From: Candidatus Tayloriibacteriota bacterium
Lineage (GTDB): Bacteria; Patescibacteriota; Minisyncoccia; Phycocordibacterales; PALSA-1337
NCBI GenBank assembly: GCA_026395105.1
Contig: JAPLZH010000026.1
Span: 1-12,940, forward strand
DNA length: 12,940 nucleotides
Direction of reading: 5' to 3'
The notes under the pieces are model-generated. The model saw only the letters and a program-made list of their open reading frames with translations. It did no database searches and was not told the DNA's origin. How positions within the stretch are numbered: position 1 is the stretch's first letter; the number at the start of each line of letters is the position of its first letter. The position numbers and the translations under genes are program-made. Below, piece after piece: positions 12,833 through 12,940 of this stretch.

Positions 12833-12940
12833 CTGTGGAGAATCTGGAGGCTTGAGTTTTTTGATAGTCTTTATGGTTAATGATAAAAGGTCGATAATCT
12901 GCCTTCTAATCATTAAAGCCTCTCGTACCATCCTCGTGAG

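Noticed and set aside
12847..12922. GAGGCTT/AAGCCTC inverted pair as a terminator after the Nudix gene
   Set aside because: Only 7 bp with a 62-base loop and no following T-run.
1..12940. tRNA, rRNA or CRISPR array
   Set aside because: No cloverleaf, rRNA-like block or regularly spaced repeats were seen on either strand.

Overview
The window looks like a chromosomal piece of an ultra-small, host-dependent bacterium of the Patescibacteria (Candidate Phyla Radiation), most likely Parcubacteria-like. The evidence is indirect: low GC; no Shine-Dalgarno-like motif before any gene start; at least two strong promoters whose -10 box lies only 6-7 bases from the ATG (apparently leaderless mRNAs); a SecA with an inserted charged segment in the first nucleotide-binding domain; an O-antigen-ligase-like membrane protein fused to a TPR tail; and a surface-glycan operon headed by a small excisionase-type HTH protein. 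No 16S rRNA or other taxonomic marker is present, so the placement is an inference. No in-frame TGA occurs in the long genes, so a standard stop-codon set fits.

Left half (1-5265, minus strand): a surface-glycan operon read right to left. From a near-consensus promoter at 5272-5299 it runs: small HTH DNA-binding protein, Wzx-type flippase, two family-2 glycosyltransferases, a class I methyltransferase, and an FkbM-type methyltransferase. Junctions are overlaps or gaps of at most 6 bases. The last gene is broken: an in-frame amber codon, a changed glycine in the SAM motif and an abrupt 3' end. Directly beyond it lies the start of an IS30-like transposase that runs off the window.

Middle (5266-8353): a divergent control region with a direct repeat over the -35 box, a G-rich tract and a small dyad. 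Plus-strand genes follow for a dolichyl-phosphate-sugar-synthase-like glycosyltransferase and a 731-residue Wzy_C/O-antigen-ligase-like protein with TPRs. These two plausibly supply lipid-linked sugar and the final polymerisation or transfer step for glycan exported by the flippase.

Right half (8354-12940, plus strand): a 257-base noncoding interval, then murB (peptidoglycan precursor), a DgkA/undecaprenol-kinase-type small membrane kinase, secA and a Nudix gene that seems frameshifted. The noncoding interval is the most unusual part of the window. It holds a promoter, a short RNA with a strong terminator hairpin, a second promoter, and a 24-position near-perfect hairpin whose loop is complementary both to the murB start codon and to the short RNA. 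It may be an undescribed RNA control module for cell-wall synthesis.
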